The notes beneath the pieces were generated by a model, which was given only the letters and a program-made list of their open reading frames with translations, made no database searches and was not told the origin of the DNA. From Gnetum montanum (lineage: Eukaryota; Streptophyta; Gnetopsida; Gnetales; Gnetaceae), in assembly GCA_015680685.1 (NCBI GenBank), contig MNCI01009417.1:913760-943941 (forward strand): a stretch of DNA of 30,182 bases. The letters run 5' to 3'. This document shows, in pieces, positions 10,347 to 19,269 of this stretch. The position numbers and the translations under genes were made by a program. Every line of letters starts with the position of its first letter. Within the stretch, counting starts at the first letter, position 1.

Positions 10347-12452
10347 AGTTCGTTACAAAATATTCGGACAGTATGGGATTATTGACCCAAATGAACCTAA
10401 TGGTGCATGGAATGACATGTGAATGGTTCATCATTACAAAACAAGACAAAACTAGTGTTCACGACAACAAGAGTGAACACTTTATACATTTAACATCAGG
10501 CCTTATTTGGCAGCTAAGAGAGAAGAGAGAAGAAGTCTGCTGCTGCCAACGCCAAGGTTGCACCTTTCATTGTCTATCCGTAAGCACACCATCCATCTCA
10601 TTCTTTGCATAGCTTCTTCAGCACCGATCCATTCCAAGTGTTCCCTCCAAATCCAATTCATTGTTGCATGATTGTTATCTACACACATAACACAGTCTTT
10701 ATATTAGCAAGGGTAAATGAATCACAATGTAGTTGATACCTTGCTTTGGTGAAAGGTCCATTGGCTGAGTTGTGGTATGGCTGATATGAATTCAGAGATA
10801 TCATAGTGGCCAGCAAATGTGTAGGGGTTAGGAGAAAATCGAAAAAATTTGGGTCTAGACCCCCATGACTAAGAGCGAACCTCCAGTAGCGATAGAATGG
10901 AGAAAGAATAAAGAACAAGAAAGATGGAGAAAAAGACAACTATAACGTCGATTGAATGGATGTCAAGATGGAAATGAACAAAATAAAGTTGACTACAAAA
11001 ATGTTAAGGGAAAAAATTTAACTGATGCACCAAATAGGAATGTTAGTGGGTCTTCCCCAAAGCAAGCTCATGCCCCTAATGCCCTGACAAATCCACATTC
11101 AAAGAGTCCATAGGCTCAACGAATGTCAATTGGAACAAGAGTTAAAATCTTAACCACAAGAATTTACCAAAAAGAAAACAATGTGTCAACCAAAATATAC
11201 ACTAATGATACAACTGGCAATGAGGTGAACAATGGAAAGAAGGATGAAGAGAAGAGAATGGAATGGACTCCCAAGAATAAGGTGGTGTACAGCCCCTTGT
11301 GTAGTTAATGATTAATGTGACTTAGTAGATCCCATTCCAAGTCCGACCTCAAACAAACCACATCCAATGACTTCGCATTAATGCATTTAGCTAACCCATC
11401 CCCTTGAAGTAGCAAGAATGTCTCCACCAAAGAGCCACCACCATTCCAATGAAATGAAGGAGGAGAGAATAGGAAGCGAGAAGGGCCTTAGTTAGAGGGA
11501 ACATGTTTATGTTAGTTCCATAACTAGTTCTTATAGCCCAAATGATTATTTTGTCTAAGGGTGTGCTTTGAATTCTCACTCTCTCTTTTTATGTGTTTAT
11601 ACATGAGAGCCACACCATGCAAAGACTTTGTTATTTTTATTTTCTTAGCTTGCCGATAATTAAGTAATGTCAAAATAGTAAGAAAACTCAAGAAGAAAAC
11701 ATCCAAGCACCCAAGAGAATGGCCAACATGAATGCATCAAGTTCCCTTGAAACCACACCCTTTTCAATCCTTGAGTTCTTCCTTAGTTTGAGAAATGCCC
11801 AGTCACCAATTCATTGATAGTTCTTATTTAGAAAGGGACTATACATTTCCAAGCTGAGAGACACCATAAAAATTTATGGATGTATGAATGAAGTGAACTC
11901 ATTGCCTGCTATATCAAAAGAACCATACCTTAGTATCGAAATCATAACTTAAAGGTAAAAATCAAACATTAGCAACCAATAGAAAAATAGTTCATACCAT
12001 CATTACGAACACTTATTGCGTGACAAACTTACAAGATGGATAACACACACAAGAGATGGAAAAGTATGAATGATGTTGTAAAAAAACAAGAAAAGTTAAA
12101 CAAATTTGTAAAACAAAAACTTAAAAGAACTGAGGGCCTCAAATGATTAGCATAGGTGGCCATCTCTCCCATGACTGAATGAAAAGGGAGAAATCCGAAA
12201 TAATGAATGCTTATTTGAATTTTTTAGAAATGTCCAACTTCTCCCGATTGATGTTTTCAGGTTAAGGGTTGGAAGTTGGTGACGCTCATATTCCAATGTA
12301 TTTATGCTTTCGTTATGGGTGCAAGTTGTTCCCCCAATTCATTCCATGCATGTTGGTGGGTTGCTCTGTTGATCAGCTATCAACCACTAGGTGTTCTCTT
12401 GTTGTGTGGTTGCTACATACAGGCACCTTTGTCTTTGAGTTTCTTGGGCACA
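10347..12452 (-). other. Element 2 region where pol should be, no RT or integrase found
   Basis: Over 2 kb follow the protease without a recognisable RT (no YxDD), RNase H or integrase (no HHCC or DDE pattern) on either strand. Short open stretches exist but none resembles a known domain. A plus-strand coding-like patch at 10945-11308 is listed separately. The base composition is higher in A and T than in the gag-protease part. Confidence 0.6.
10945..11308 (+). pseudogene. Coding-like plus-strand segment of unknown origin inside Element 2
   Basis: One frame stays open for about 120 codons with a single TAG at 11111-11113. The translation is Asn/Lys/Ser-rich (for example KNVKGKNLTDAPNRNVSG, then TNDTTGNEVNNGKKDEEKR, ending MEWTPKNKVVYSPLCS). 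It is antisense to the retrotransposon. The composition resembles disordered linkers such as those in plant LINE ORF1 proteins, but there is no domain to name it by. It could be a captured gene or LINE piece, or a chance open frame. Confidence 0.35.
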
Positions 12453-13300
12453 CTAGTTGCATGCAGGAGATGCTGAGCATTCCTCCATGTCATCACCCTC
12501 TAAGTCACTGTATGTGATGCATGGAACTTTCTTCTTCTCGATCTTTCCATAAATGTTTTCCTTAGATATTTCCAAGGAAAGATCGCAGATTCCTAGGCAT
12601 GCATCTATTGTACTCAGCCATGTCCTTCCCATTATGATTGGGAAGTCCCCTTTGTTGCTGTTGACTTCTATCACCAAGAAATTAGTTGGGTATGATTTCT
12701 ATCACACAGTGGTAATGATGTCCTCCACCAATCCTAAGGGAATGGTGATGGACTGGTCAACCAGCTCTAGTTGAATATTACTCTTCTTAAGTGGAGGCAA
12801 GTTCCAAGCTTTATACATTTCTCATGAGATTAAGTTAACTCCGAAACCTGAGTCAAGAATAGCCTTATGAGGTTCATTCCCAGTGACTTGGAGGTAGATT
12901 AAGGGACTTCTAGGGTCAGAGAGTTTCCTAGGAAGGTGGCCTACCTTGATCCAGTCAGTAATGGTATGTGTTAACATAACCGTGTGCATTAAGCTCTGTT
13001 GTTGGTTTGAAGGGAGCTCCAAAGCCTTATTTAATGGAGAGGCGTTTTGGGGCTCAATTACTTGTGGTTGTGAGAGCTTGTTTGGGATTTTGGTTCCGAA
13101 GAAAGGTCTTATCTTTGTACGGTTATCAGAACCAGCAGTAGGTTGAAGGTTTACAGCTCTCATAGCATTGCATTGCTGCGGTTTAGTGGGTAGTTCTCCT
13201 TGCATTGTTGGAGTGGGTGGTAGTGAAACTATTGGCATATGAGTGGTAGATGGATTCAAAGGATGGTATGCATGTGGCATGTCTCCCGAAGGAGAAGGAG
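12453..13300 (-). pseudogene. Retropepsin-like aspartic protease of Element 2
   Basis: On the minus strand a Pro/Gln/Asn-rich linker (13280 to about 12960) leads into WIKVGHLPRKL, then LQVTGNEPHKAILDSGFGVNLIS, with the catalytic DSG at about 12845. After a short break the reading continues as EVNSNKGDFPIIMGRTWLSTIDACLGI (12677-12590), where IMGRTWL corresponds to the ILGRPWL strand of retropepsins. Its order and spacing match a complete protease domain split by at least one stop or frameshift. The domain cuts gag-pol in the virus-like particle. It sits just downstream of gag, as expected; the junction with gag lies in the N gap. Confidence 0.8.
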
Positions 13301-13517
13301 TCCTAAAATACTCCTAAACTTGGTAGTGACGTTGTGGAGTTGCGTGACCCATAGAGTCACTTCGAGAAATCGGCTACTGCACGTAATAGCCATATGGGTC
13401 TGGTTACCAGTAAGGGTATTGTTGTCTAGGCGGTGGCATCCCCCATGATTGTGGGTGTTGCCACTACTAATGTTGCCCGATAGGTTGTGGCGGAGTTCCA
13501 CTTGGATAATATGTTAA

Positions 13518-14066
13518 NNNNNNNNNNNNNNNNNNNNNNNNNNNNNNNNNNNNNNNNNNNNNNNNNNNNNNNNNNNNNNNNNNNNNNNNNNNNNNNNNNN
13601 NNNNNNNNNNNNNNNNNNNNNNNNNNNNNNNNNNNNNNNNNNNNNNNNNNNNNNNNNNNNNNNNNNNNNNNNNNNNNNNNNNNNNNNNNNNNNNNNNNNN
13701 NNNNNNNNNNNNNNNNNNNNNNNNNNNNNNNNNNNNNNNNNNNNNNNNNNNNNNNNNNNNNNNNNNNNNNNNNNNNNNNNNNNNNNNNNNNNNNNNNNNN
13801 NNNNNNNNNNNNNNNNNNNNNNNNNNNNNNNNNNNNNNNNNNNNNNNNNNNNNNNNNNNNNNNNNNNNNNNNNNNNNNNNNNNNNNNNNNNNNNNNNNNN
13901 NNNNNNNNNNNNNNNNNNNNNNNNNNNNNNNNNNNNNNNNNNNNNNNNNNNNNNNNNNNNNNNNNNNNNNNNNNNNNNNNNNNNNNNNNNNNNNNNNNNN
14001 NNNNNNNNNNNNNNNNNNNNNNNNNNNNNNNNNNNNNNNNNNNNNNNNNNNNNNNNNNNNNNNNNN
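13518..14066. other. Assembly gap (549 N)
   Basis: An unresolved run of N within Element 2, between the gag core and the protease linker. The missing part should hold the gag C-terminus and zinc knuckle. Confidence 0.99.
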
Positions 14067-15470
14067 TGTAATAATGTGTAATATCAGCCCATGGCAGCAT
14101 CTAAGGGTTCGTGATTGCCCTGCTTCCATCCTTGGATCTGCTTACACAAGTTGAACACCTTGGAGTATGTTTGGTATTTATCATTAAACAATTCTAGCAT
14201 TGTACTCCACCTCCTAATGGTTTCTGGTTCTAAGGACTGGTACCAACTCTCTGCTTCTTTTATGAGTGTCCTAGGAAACAACTTTAACTTCTACCACTCA
14301 TTCTCAATATTCTGCAAGGCACAAGCATCGTGGAATGCCTGTAAGTGGTTTTGCGGATCAGCGTTGTATCCCCCTCAAACCGTGGGATATTATTCATGTC
14401 TAATCTCTTGATTTGGCTATCTTTCTGGTGCCTTGTAGGTATTCTCATAGCCTCCATAATATCTAAAATACTTTGGGTGACAAGTAGGGGTTCATCATTA
14501 TCATCTCTCTCATGACATCTATGATGCCTACGTAGTTCCCTACTTTCCCTTCTTTCATGCCTTGACTCTCTAGAATGCCCTAGTCCTCTCTCTCTACTCT
14601 CTCGTCGAGGTCTATCATTTTTCTTACCCTTATCCTCACCGTTGTGCTCTTTGTGACTACGTCCTGATGTGGAAGAAGAGGGTGAATGGTGTGTTGAAGG
14701 GGAAGAAGAAGGCGAACCATCATCATGATGATGTTTCTTACCTTCTGTTTGGTGGTTACGGCCCCGATCGTGATGACGATCCGAATGCCCATCCTTGTCA
14801 TCTGTATTTGTTCCCTCGGTGAACACTTAGTGTTCATGGGGATCAGAACCAGGGTTATGAATCATGGAATGTAGGTTCTGATACCCCACCTCCTCACCAT
14901 CATTAGGAGGAGGAACATCATTTGATGGAGAACCTGTTATAATTGGTTCACCATCTTCAATCTCGCTTAGGACATGCGGGACCCCTTTGTCCTTCAACAA
15001 TATATGGTGGCTCTCCTGCCGTGAGTCCCTTAGACGTTGTGCTACCGTGGGATGGTAATCCCTTATGTCATAATCTTCTGCAACGTATTCAACGTATCAT
15101 TCTGTCATGCCTATCTATGCAAGAGCATGAAGAAGCATGTTAGGGACTACCCGATCTGGAGGTAACACTATGTTACCTTGCAAGTCTCTCCAACACAGTT
15201 GTTCATCCTTATGGATGATAACGGTAAAACTGGGTATATACTCATCGTGATGAGTATATACCACCCGATACTGTTGAGGAACTGGTAGTTTTTGGTTATG
15301 TGTTTGGTGCTGTCAACTATCTCTAGTGTGATCCCTAGGCGATGAAGTGCTCTTGTTCAAAGAAGAAGAGATTATGTCTTTTATTTGGTGTGCTATTGAC
15401 CATTGTTTAAATTCCCTTCTGATTAACCCTAAAGGTTCGTTTAAGCTCCCAATGATGTGAGTAATTTCCT
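14067..15470 (-). pseudogene. gag of Element 2
   Basis: Minus-strand gag reading begins soon after the primer site. It can be followed in one frame from about 15460 with a few stops (for example near 15350, 15120 and 15110, and TAA at 14829-14827). The N-terminal part includes KQWSIAHQIKDIISSSLNKS and YDIRDYHPTVAQRLRDSRQE. A strongly basic and acidic low-complexity tract follows, made of D, R, H, S, E and K repeats (14826 to about 14520). Then come DEPLL, RLDMNNIPRFEGD, LFPRTLIKEAESWYQSL, and LELFNDKYQTYSKV up to GNHEPLDAAMG next to the gap. A frameshift lies near 14370. The same segments appear in order in the plus-strand gag relic at 2956-3530. Particle assembly function is inferred from the family. 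Confidence 0.8.
15233..15262. repeat. 30-bp near-perfect palindrome
   Basis: GGTATATACTCATC, a GT centre, then GATGAGTATATACC: 14-bp arms with a 2-base centre. It lies inside the gag reading of Element 2 and encodes part of VVYTHHDEYIP on the minus strand. Confidence 0.85.
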
Positions 15471-15498
15471 ATGTTCTACTTAGCGCACAAACAACTTA

Positions 15499-15516
15499 GT
15501 CCCTGCACCGGTGCCA
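15499..15516 (-). other. Primer binding site of Element 2
   Basis: Directly inside the right LTR the minus strand reads TGGCACCGGTGCAGGGAC. It begins with TGG one base after the LTR end and resembles the tRNA-Asp-type primer site of plant gypsy elements (13 of 18 bases to TGGCGCCGTTGCCGGGGA by my count). It marks where minus-strand cDNA synthesis would start. Confidence 0.65.
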
Positions 15517-15517
15517 A

Positions 15518-16080
15518 TGATGAGTGGTGAGGTACCCCTACACTCAACCATACGAATACAAGCGTTACACGCACGATCCAATCGAACTCCACAAACTAAG
15601 TGCCTACACGCCTTATGAAACACTTAAGGTTAACCATTCGTTGTCTTCCTAGACTTACTTATATTTCTCACAGTTGTATGGTTAAGTAAGTCTGAGGTAT
15701 GTGATTTTTATGTATTTTATGTTTTTATCTCCTATGCTAATGAGGTAAAGGGTGAAGAGACTAATTAACTAACTTTAACTAACTAAGTCTTAATTAACCT
15801 AGCATCAGTATCTGTTCCCACTTACCGTTCACACCCTGAACCAATGCAACCTTTGGGCTTACCAAACGTTGTTCGTTGCTAAGATTACNTATTCTATCTC
15901 TGGAGAGGTAAAACTACTAGATTTTCACTAAGGTCTAGGCCTAAAACTTCAAAACAAGGGAGAGACGCCTCTTATTTATAGATTTGACGACGCACTGCGA
16001 TATCGCGTACGCAATATCGTAGGGGAAGATGCGATATCGCGTACACGATATCACGGCCCCTGCGATATCGCGTCCCATCA
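15518..16080 (-). repeat. Right (5') LTR of Element 2, internally shortened
   Basis: 563 bases, TGATGAGTGG...GCGTCCCATCA. Compared with the left LTR about 250 bases are absent at the single N at 15889, so the gap is probably collapsed sequence and not a biological deletion. The TATA box is at 15973-15980. The GATATCGCG palindromes at 15994-16075 are better preserved than in the left copy. Confidence 0.9.
15973..15980 (-). promoter_or_regulatory. LTR TATA box, Element 2 right (5') LTR
   Basis: TATAAATA on the minus strand, about 100 bases inside the LTR start (16080). As the 5' LTR copy this would have been the promoter for Element 2 RNA. Confidence 0.65.
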
Positions 16081-16982
16081 GTTGTACTTGGTTAGTTGAG
16101 GTAATGGGATTTCCTTTGGCAAGGTTAATGGTGGAACTGAAGGATGGATTGGGTCATCTTGGTAGAAGTCCAACACTTTGATTTCCTCGGTGTTTGCAGT
16201 TTTAAGGTGTTTTACCTCTTTAGTTAACATGTGCATCATTCTCTTTATGTCTACCCACTCTTGGGCGGTAGGTAGACCAGCAGGATGAGTGGACTATGAT
16301 TGATGAGTTGGATTGTCGAATGTTATTGTGGTGGAGCAACATTCAAAGATGGGATCGCAGGGTGTGGCATGCTGTAGTAAGTTGGTTGGTGCTACTGAAC
16401 AGTTAGTGAAACCCACTGCCCAGCCATAGGTTGTGAGGTGATCCCTTGAATGTGTTGTGCTAAAGTAGTTAGAGGGGCCCCATGAGTTTGTATTTATGGT
16501 ATGTAATGGGTGGACGTGGAAGCTGGTACTTCTTATCAAGAAGCTGGTACTTCTTGTCAAGAAGCTGGTCCTCGAGTGTATGTGGATGAAGGAGGAAGCA
16601 TAGTTTCTCCCAAGAAAGGTTGAAGTAATGGGTTTATATGGGCATGAGGACTGACGGTATGGTATGAGTCCCCATGCTCAGATTGGGTGGCAAAGTCATC
16701 TTCCTCATCTCCACTCTGAGGCTCTATTGGAGGTGGCTCTAAGGCTTGACTCCTTGCCATAATAAGGTGAGATATGAGTCGATGATGGGTCTCAGAAAGG
16801 GGGATTATGTCAAATGTTGAGGGAGTGAACTCATGACCTCCCTTGTAGATGAGCTCATAGTTTCGCTTTATCTCTCTTTCCATGTGATCAATAGGAAAAT
16901 TTGTTTGGATTTTCACACAAATGAAGTTATATTGTTTAGGTGTGAGGATTGCGCAAGTAGGGTTGATTTGGGAAGATTCCAT
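16081..16982 (-). pseudogene. gag N-terminal part of Element 1
   Basis: This is the start of the Element 1 gag. It begins MESSQINPTCAILTPKQYN at 16982, about 250 bases after the primer site, followed by an acidic stretch (EPPPIEPQSGDEEDDFATQ) and Pro/Ser/His-rich sequence. Reading shifts frame at least once between 16560 and 16300, and a stop lies at about 16296. The last segment has EEIKVLDFYQDDPIHP and PKEIPLPQLTKY and stops at 16081, the right edge of Element 2. The core domain continues at 9503 in a compatible phase. A 21-bp repeat (three units, 16519-16576) lies near the frame change and may have caused it. Confidence 0.75.
16519..16576 (-). repeat. 21-bp tandem repeat in Element 1 gag
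   Basis: GAAGCTGGTACTTCTTRTCAA appears at 16519 and 16540, with a partial third unit at 16561. A 21-bp unit is seven codons, so copy changes keep the frame. Confidence 0.85.
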
Positions 16983-17009
16983 GACAGCATGTCCAAGCTA
17001 ACGGCATGT

Positions 17010-17120
17010 GCAAGTTGGCTCAGCGTGAGTAACCTCAGCGTGCGTGATGAGGTTAATGTGAGCAAGCTCAGCATGCTTGACAGGGTCAGCATGAGCAAGC
17101 TCAACGTGAGTAAGCTAATT
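17010..17120 (-). repeat. Leader minisatellite of Element 1
   Basis: Repeats of about 15-20 bp around AGCGTGAG and AGCAAGCTC lie between the primer site and the gag start. They use the same AGCGTG / CACGCT word that fills the LTR. On the minus strand one frame reads a repeated LLTLS, probably without meaning. Confidence 0.6.
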
Positions 17121-17232
17121 TGAGTTTCAGCATTTGGCAGCATTAGTTGGGTCTTAGTTTTAGTGTTTGGCTTGCACAGCATTTGAACAGGTAACCTTGA
17201 TCAGCGTTTTGATTAAACGGAAAACAAGTTCA

Positions 17233-17250
17233 GCCCTCCTTCTAACACCA
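17233..17250 (-). other. Primer binding site candidate of Element 1
   Basis: The minus strand reads TGGTGTTAGAAGGAGGGC six bases inside the 5' LTR. It begins TGG and loosely resembles the initiator-Met primer site TGGTATCAGAGC. The tRNA cannot be named with certainty. Confidence 0.5.
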
Positions 17251-17822
17251 ATTTACTATATTGACCTAAATTGTCAGTGTAAGGCTGTAAGGGAAAACAA
17301 ACACTGAAAGATTGTCAGATAGATACAGTTGACCCTGCCTTCGCTTGAGGGCAAGCTGGAAAAGGAAAAGAAGGTAGAATGCCTTGGATGGTCTGCATGC
17401 AAATCAACCAAGGACTTCCCCTAACGTAAGCTATGGCCTACGCTGGGTTATCGTAAACTGATGTTTGGAATGTAAACGGCGACGCATGAAATTTAAACGG
17501 AGTGTAAACAGAGAACTGTATTGTAAACAAAGCATAAATTCAATTTAAAGCAGAGTAAACAATATAATGGCTGGCAAAAATGAACTGTATTGTATTGTTT
17601 AACAAGAATGTGCACCGGTCAAAGTGTAGTTGCGCATGTGGATGGCAGGTCAAGCACTAAGCCCTGGGTGATGCGTTTACAGATGCTTGGATGCTAGGAG
17701 TCACGTGTGTCTGAGCATCCAAAGTTGCTGGTCGATGTCCTAAGTCGTTCACCTTCAAGATTACCAATGCTCAAAATTGCCAACCTTCCAAAATTACCCC
17801 CCGTTTATGTGAATTGACAAGG

Positions 17823-17830
17823 TATTTATA
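17823..17830 (-). promoter_or_regulatory. LTR TATA box, Element 1 right (5') LTR
   Basis: TATTTATA on plus, TATAAATA in the sense of the element. This LTR would have driven Element 1 transcription. Confidence 0.65.
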
Positions 17831-18263
17831 GGGCTTGGCTAGGTTCAAGCACGGAATCCGTGGATGGAATCAATGGCCGAGAGATGAGAGGAAAATGGAT
17901 CATGTGACATATGTCCGATGGATAGCTGTGTGTGAGTTGGACATGTGTAGGCAGGCTACATTTTTGACCAAATACATTGTATCTTACAATGTGCATTAGT
18001 TTACACAAGCTAGCTCATGCCCACAGATTGGAGCGTAAGGGCTTGACAAGCTCACAAATGGTGAAAATTTACAAACAAAATCAAGAGGGATTGACTCCGA
18101 CTCACTGGAAACTTCTCGGTCCCTGAATCGATTGCTACAGGATGTCGATTTGAGTGATTTTGTGGTTGTTTGAGGCGTCTCTGCTTCACTAGGGCTCCTA
18201 GCATGAGTTGATTTGATCTTGGCATGTCCTTAGTGTGCATTTGCAATGCTTTTGTCTAGGTGT

Positions 18264-18336
18264 GAATAGTACTCACACTGATGAATAGTGTTCACGCTGA
18301 TGAATAGTGCTCACGCTAATGAATAGTGGTCACACT
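18264..18336 (-). repeat. 19-bp minisatellite, 4 units, in the right LTR
   Basis: Same unit as at 4538-4686 but with only four GAATAGT cores. The four-unit difference accounts for the 75-base length difference of the LTRs. Confidence 0.9.
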
Positions 18337-18891
18337 GGACTCATGCTGCAGCGTGACCTATAGTGTGACCACAACGTGACCTACAAAAACTTTAATTTTT
18401 TTGGAATCTTTGAGGCTACAGTCTGAAGTTGTCAACAATGAGTCTTGATGATGACTTGCACTTTGAAAACCAGATCATTTTGACTCAGTTTTGGACCTGA
18501 AAGTTACGCACGCTACACTCACACTGCCAGAGTGACATCAGCGTGCGTGACAACGTGTGTAAGGAAATGTGAATAGTTCGTCTCCAAATTTGTATTCCGA
18601 ATGCTAAAACCTAGAGTGGATGTTAGTGGCCTTGAGGATGGCTTGCACTCTCAGATTTTGACAATTTTTTACTTGATTTTTGGAGGTGACAAAGTTGGTC
18701 ACGCTAGACTCATGTTGCCAACGTGACTGTAGCGTAAGTGCCAGCGTGAGTGTGAAAATTGTGTTCAATTTGCAGCGTGAGTTGTCCAGGTCAAGCCAGC
18801 GTGTATTCTCCCAAATTTTGCCTTCGAAAGCTCAAGTATGAGTCGTTCTTGCTTCAAAGTGTTAGGCCGAAATTAGTGGTGTTTCAAGAAG

Positions 18892-18975
18892 TAAGGAAAT
18901 CATGAATTTTTTTATGCAACCTTGGGAAAATACTATTCTTTGTTGCACAAGTTCTTAGGCCATAGCTTTTCTTAA
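18892..18975 (+). pseudogene. Continuation of the host-element gag beyond Element 1
   Basis: Directly after the target duplication the plus strand reads *GNHEFFYATLGKYYSLLHKFL. This matches the place in Element 2 gag that reads GNHEPLDAAMG followed by YYTLL. It confirms that 3530 and 18892 were adjacent before Element 1 arrived. After about 18975 the similarity cannot be followed because Element 2 runs into its gap there. Confidence 0.7.
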
Positions 18976-19269
18976 AGGTAATAATTGAGGCATATCATAA
19001 ATAGACTTAGGAACAAAATAAAAGAGACTCCTGGGATCTATGCTAAAGAAAGACATTTAGAAATGAGGGTTCATCAAATCCAAAGACTAATTGATTAAGT
19101 AGCAAAAGGATAATTAAAGGATAATTGATGCATATAATTTCTTCTTCCATGTTTTGCCATACTTAAAAAAATACCATTGTTGACATTTATATGACTAGTA
19201 AACAATTGCACCTGCCAACAAAGGTAGCAAAATTCGAGCAGCATACACAAGATAGATGATTGTATCTTT
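18976..19269. other. AT-rich stretch, nothing recognised
   Basis: No reading frame, repeat or signal could be assigned. It is probably decayed retroelement sequence between the gag relic and the LINE relic. Confidence 0.4.

Larger units (their letters stand above)
9504..16080 (-). mobile_element. Element 2: gypsy-type LTR retrotransposon, gag-protease only
   Basis: About 6.6 kb, inserted in Element 1 gag. LTRs at 9504-10314 and 15518-16080 begin TGATG and end CATCA. Right to left it carries LTR, primer site (15499-15516), gag (about 15470-14070), a run of N, protease (about 13300-12453), then 2.1 kb without any polymerase, a GGGGG polypurine tract and the 3' LTR. It is related to the plus-strand host element at the left of the window. 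Several stops make it inactive. Whether RT and integrase were lost or never present cannot be decided from one copy. Confidence 0.9.
3531..18886 (-). mobile_element. Element 1: gypsy-type LTR retrotransposon, gag-protease only, nested host of Element 2
   Basis: The whole element is about 15.4 kb as found and about 8.8 kb without the nested insertion. LTRs at 3531-5235 and 17257-18886 are in direct orientation and read TG...CA on the minus strand. Reading right to left, the order is LTR, primer-site candidate (17233-17250), gag N-terminus (16982-16081), Element 2 insertion, gag core (9503-9075), zinc knuckle (8644-8587), linker, aspartic protease (about 7640-6870), 1.6 kb non-coding, polypurine tract, LTR. 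No RT, RNase H or integrase motif is visible. It is therefore either a non-autonomous gag-pro derivative or a deletion product. It sits in the gag of an older plus-strand element. Confidence 0.9.
17257..18886 (-). repeat. Right (5') LTR of Element 1
   Basis: 1630 bases from TATATTGACC to GTTTCA. It is homologous to 3531-5235. Its inner end TATAT corresponds to TGTAC in the left copy, two C/T-type transitions that destroyed the canonical TG...CA end. Confidence 0.92.

Noticed and set aside
10679-10939. An 86-codon minus-strand frame with a hydrophobic N-terminus (MSFSPSFLFFIL)
   Set aside because: Looks signal-peptide-like by composition only. It is short, without homologous motif, and placed in the degraded part of Element 2.
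13426-14129. Open frames across the N run
   Set aside because: They consist of undetermined bases; no coding claim is possible.
14870-14890. A tRNA-Met-type primer binding site (minus GGGTATCAGAACC)
   Set aside because: The site lies within continuous gag reading of Element 2 and 640 bases from the LTR. A better primer site abuts the LTR at 15499-15516.
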